Of a stretch of 64,000 bases of DNA, positions 63,675 through 64,000 are shown piece after piece. How positions within the stretch are numbered: the first letter of the stretch is position 1; every line of letters begins with the position of its first letter. The position numbers and the translations under genes were made by a program. The DNA is from Anthocerotibacter panamensis C109. GTDB lineage: Bacteria > Cyanobacteriota > Cyanobacteriia > Gloeobacterales > Anthocerotibacteraceae. The notes under the pieces were generated by a model, which searched no databases, had not been told where the DNA came from, and worked only from the letters and a program-made list of their open reading frames with translations. The stretch spans positions 499,501 through 563,500 of the forward strand of contig NZ_CP062698.1 in NCBI RefSeq assembly GCF_018389385.1. Direction: 5' to 3'.

Positions 63675-64000
63675 ATGCGCCATATGAGGCTGCAGTTAAC
63701 TTCCCTGGGTTTGTTAAGTGCTCTATTCGCGGCCTTTGGACTGCCCGCTCAAGCCGGGATGACCATGACCCACAACCATTCGCCCCAACTGGCTGCGCGT
63801 AGTGTGACATCTACGGCTCAAAGTGCAGTGAGCGGGGTCCTACAGCGTTGGTCCGACCCCGCTACTTGGGGAGGAGTCTTGCCTCAGGCTGGGTCCGTCG
63901 TGACCATCCCGGCGGGTCAGACCGTATTACTAGATATTAGCCCTCCAGCCCTCAAGAGTCTTACCGTCCAGGGTCAGCTCACTTTTGATAAACGGGACCT
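63675..64000 (+). CDS. secreted G8-domain protein, 5' part only
   Basis: The gene is cut by the window edge after 108 codons. A signal peptide (basic start, LLSALFAAFGLPAQA) is followed by a spacer and the start of a G8 domain: WSDPATWGGVLPQAGS, VTIPAGQTVLLD and LTVQGQLTFD match the Trp- and Gly-rich pattern. G8 domains occur in large extracellular proteins (with carbohydrate-binding or Pel-like parts) in bacteria and animals. AGGA lies ten bases upstream of the ATG. The rest of the protein cannot be seen. Confidence 0.8.
   Translation, partial: MRHMRLQLTSLGLLSALFAAFGLPAQAGMTMTHNHSPQLAARSVTSTAQSAVSGVLQRWSDPATWGGVLPQAGSVVTIPAGQTVLLDISPPALKSLTVQGQLTFDKRD

Noticed and set aside
1-64000. CRISPR arrays, tRNA/rRNA genes, insertion sequences or prophage
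   Set aside because: I looked for regularly spaced repeats, cloverleaf-like sequences and transposase or integrase motifs and saw none; a tRNA could still be missed by eye.

Overview
The window looks like chromosomal DNA of a cyanobacterium. The clearest markers are ndhS (a subunit of the photosynthetic NDH-1 complex) and a short DUF4327 protein, a family I know only from cyanobacteria. Housekeeping genes (yqeK-rsfS, dxs, bioD, purD, dut, ruvC) are interspersed singly, as in many cyanobacterial genomes. By eye I found only one copy of the HIP1 octamer GCGATCGC, which most cyanobacteria carry in abundance. With the moderately GC-rich sequence, this points towards a deep-branching lineage such as Gloeobacterales; that placement is inference.

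Positions 1-25.7 kb are mainly core genes on both strands: yqeK and rsfS; a PhyH-type oxygenase; a DUF72 protein; a large PAS/GAF histidine kinase; DUF2231; dxs; a glycosyltransferase; a Tat-type aldo/keto reductase; a dienelactone hydrolase; bioD; a Gfo/Idh/MocA dehydrogenase; ndhS; DUF4327; purD; a PqqD/M50-like membrane protein that has lost the HExxH site; dut; a membrane Ser/Thr kinase; a multiply frameshifted Rpn/DUF4351-type pseudogene; and ruvC overlapping an MZB/DUF1998 helicase.

Positions 26.4-57.0 kb are one long plus-strand surface-polysaccharide locus of the Wzx/Wzy type. It starts with a sugar nucleotidyltransferase and an initiating sugar-phosphate transferase. After an AT-rich DUF1919 gene comes a WecG-type transferase, a GT4, a single ORF that joins a GT2 to a Wza-like export protein, a Wzc-like copolymerase with a ruined Walker A motif, a Wzy-like polymerase, a Wzx flippase and two glycosyltransferases. 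Next is rfbFGH (CDP-4-keto-3,6-dideoxyglucose pathway), directly followed by a short-chain dehydrogenase and a split transketolase; together these could make a branched-chain CDP-sugar. The distal part holds another GT2, an MBOAT acyltransferase with two tandem SGNH-like partners, an epimerase, a secreted clan-A glycosidase, a pyruvyl transferase translationally coupled to a MurB-like flavoprotein, and a radical SAM/SPASM protein. Two intergenic regions upstream of the locus's two leading transcription blocks carry a shared, apparently structured element (26246-26343 and 29949-30065) with compensatory base changes in one stem.

Positions 57-64 kb hold a zinc-ribbon membrane protein, a kinase-coiled-coil-WD40 protein, a methyltransferase, a coiled-coil protein, a SpoIID-like secreted protein and the start of a secreted G8-domain protein cut by the window edge. 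I saw no tRNA, rRNA, CRISPR array, insertion sequence or prophage.
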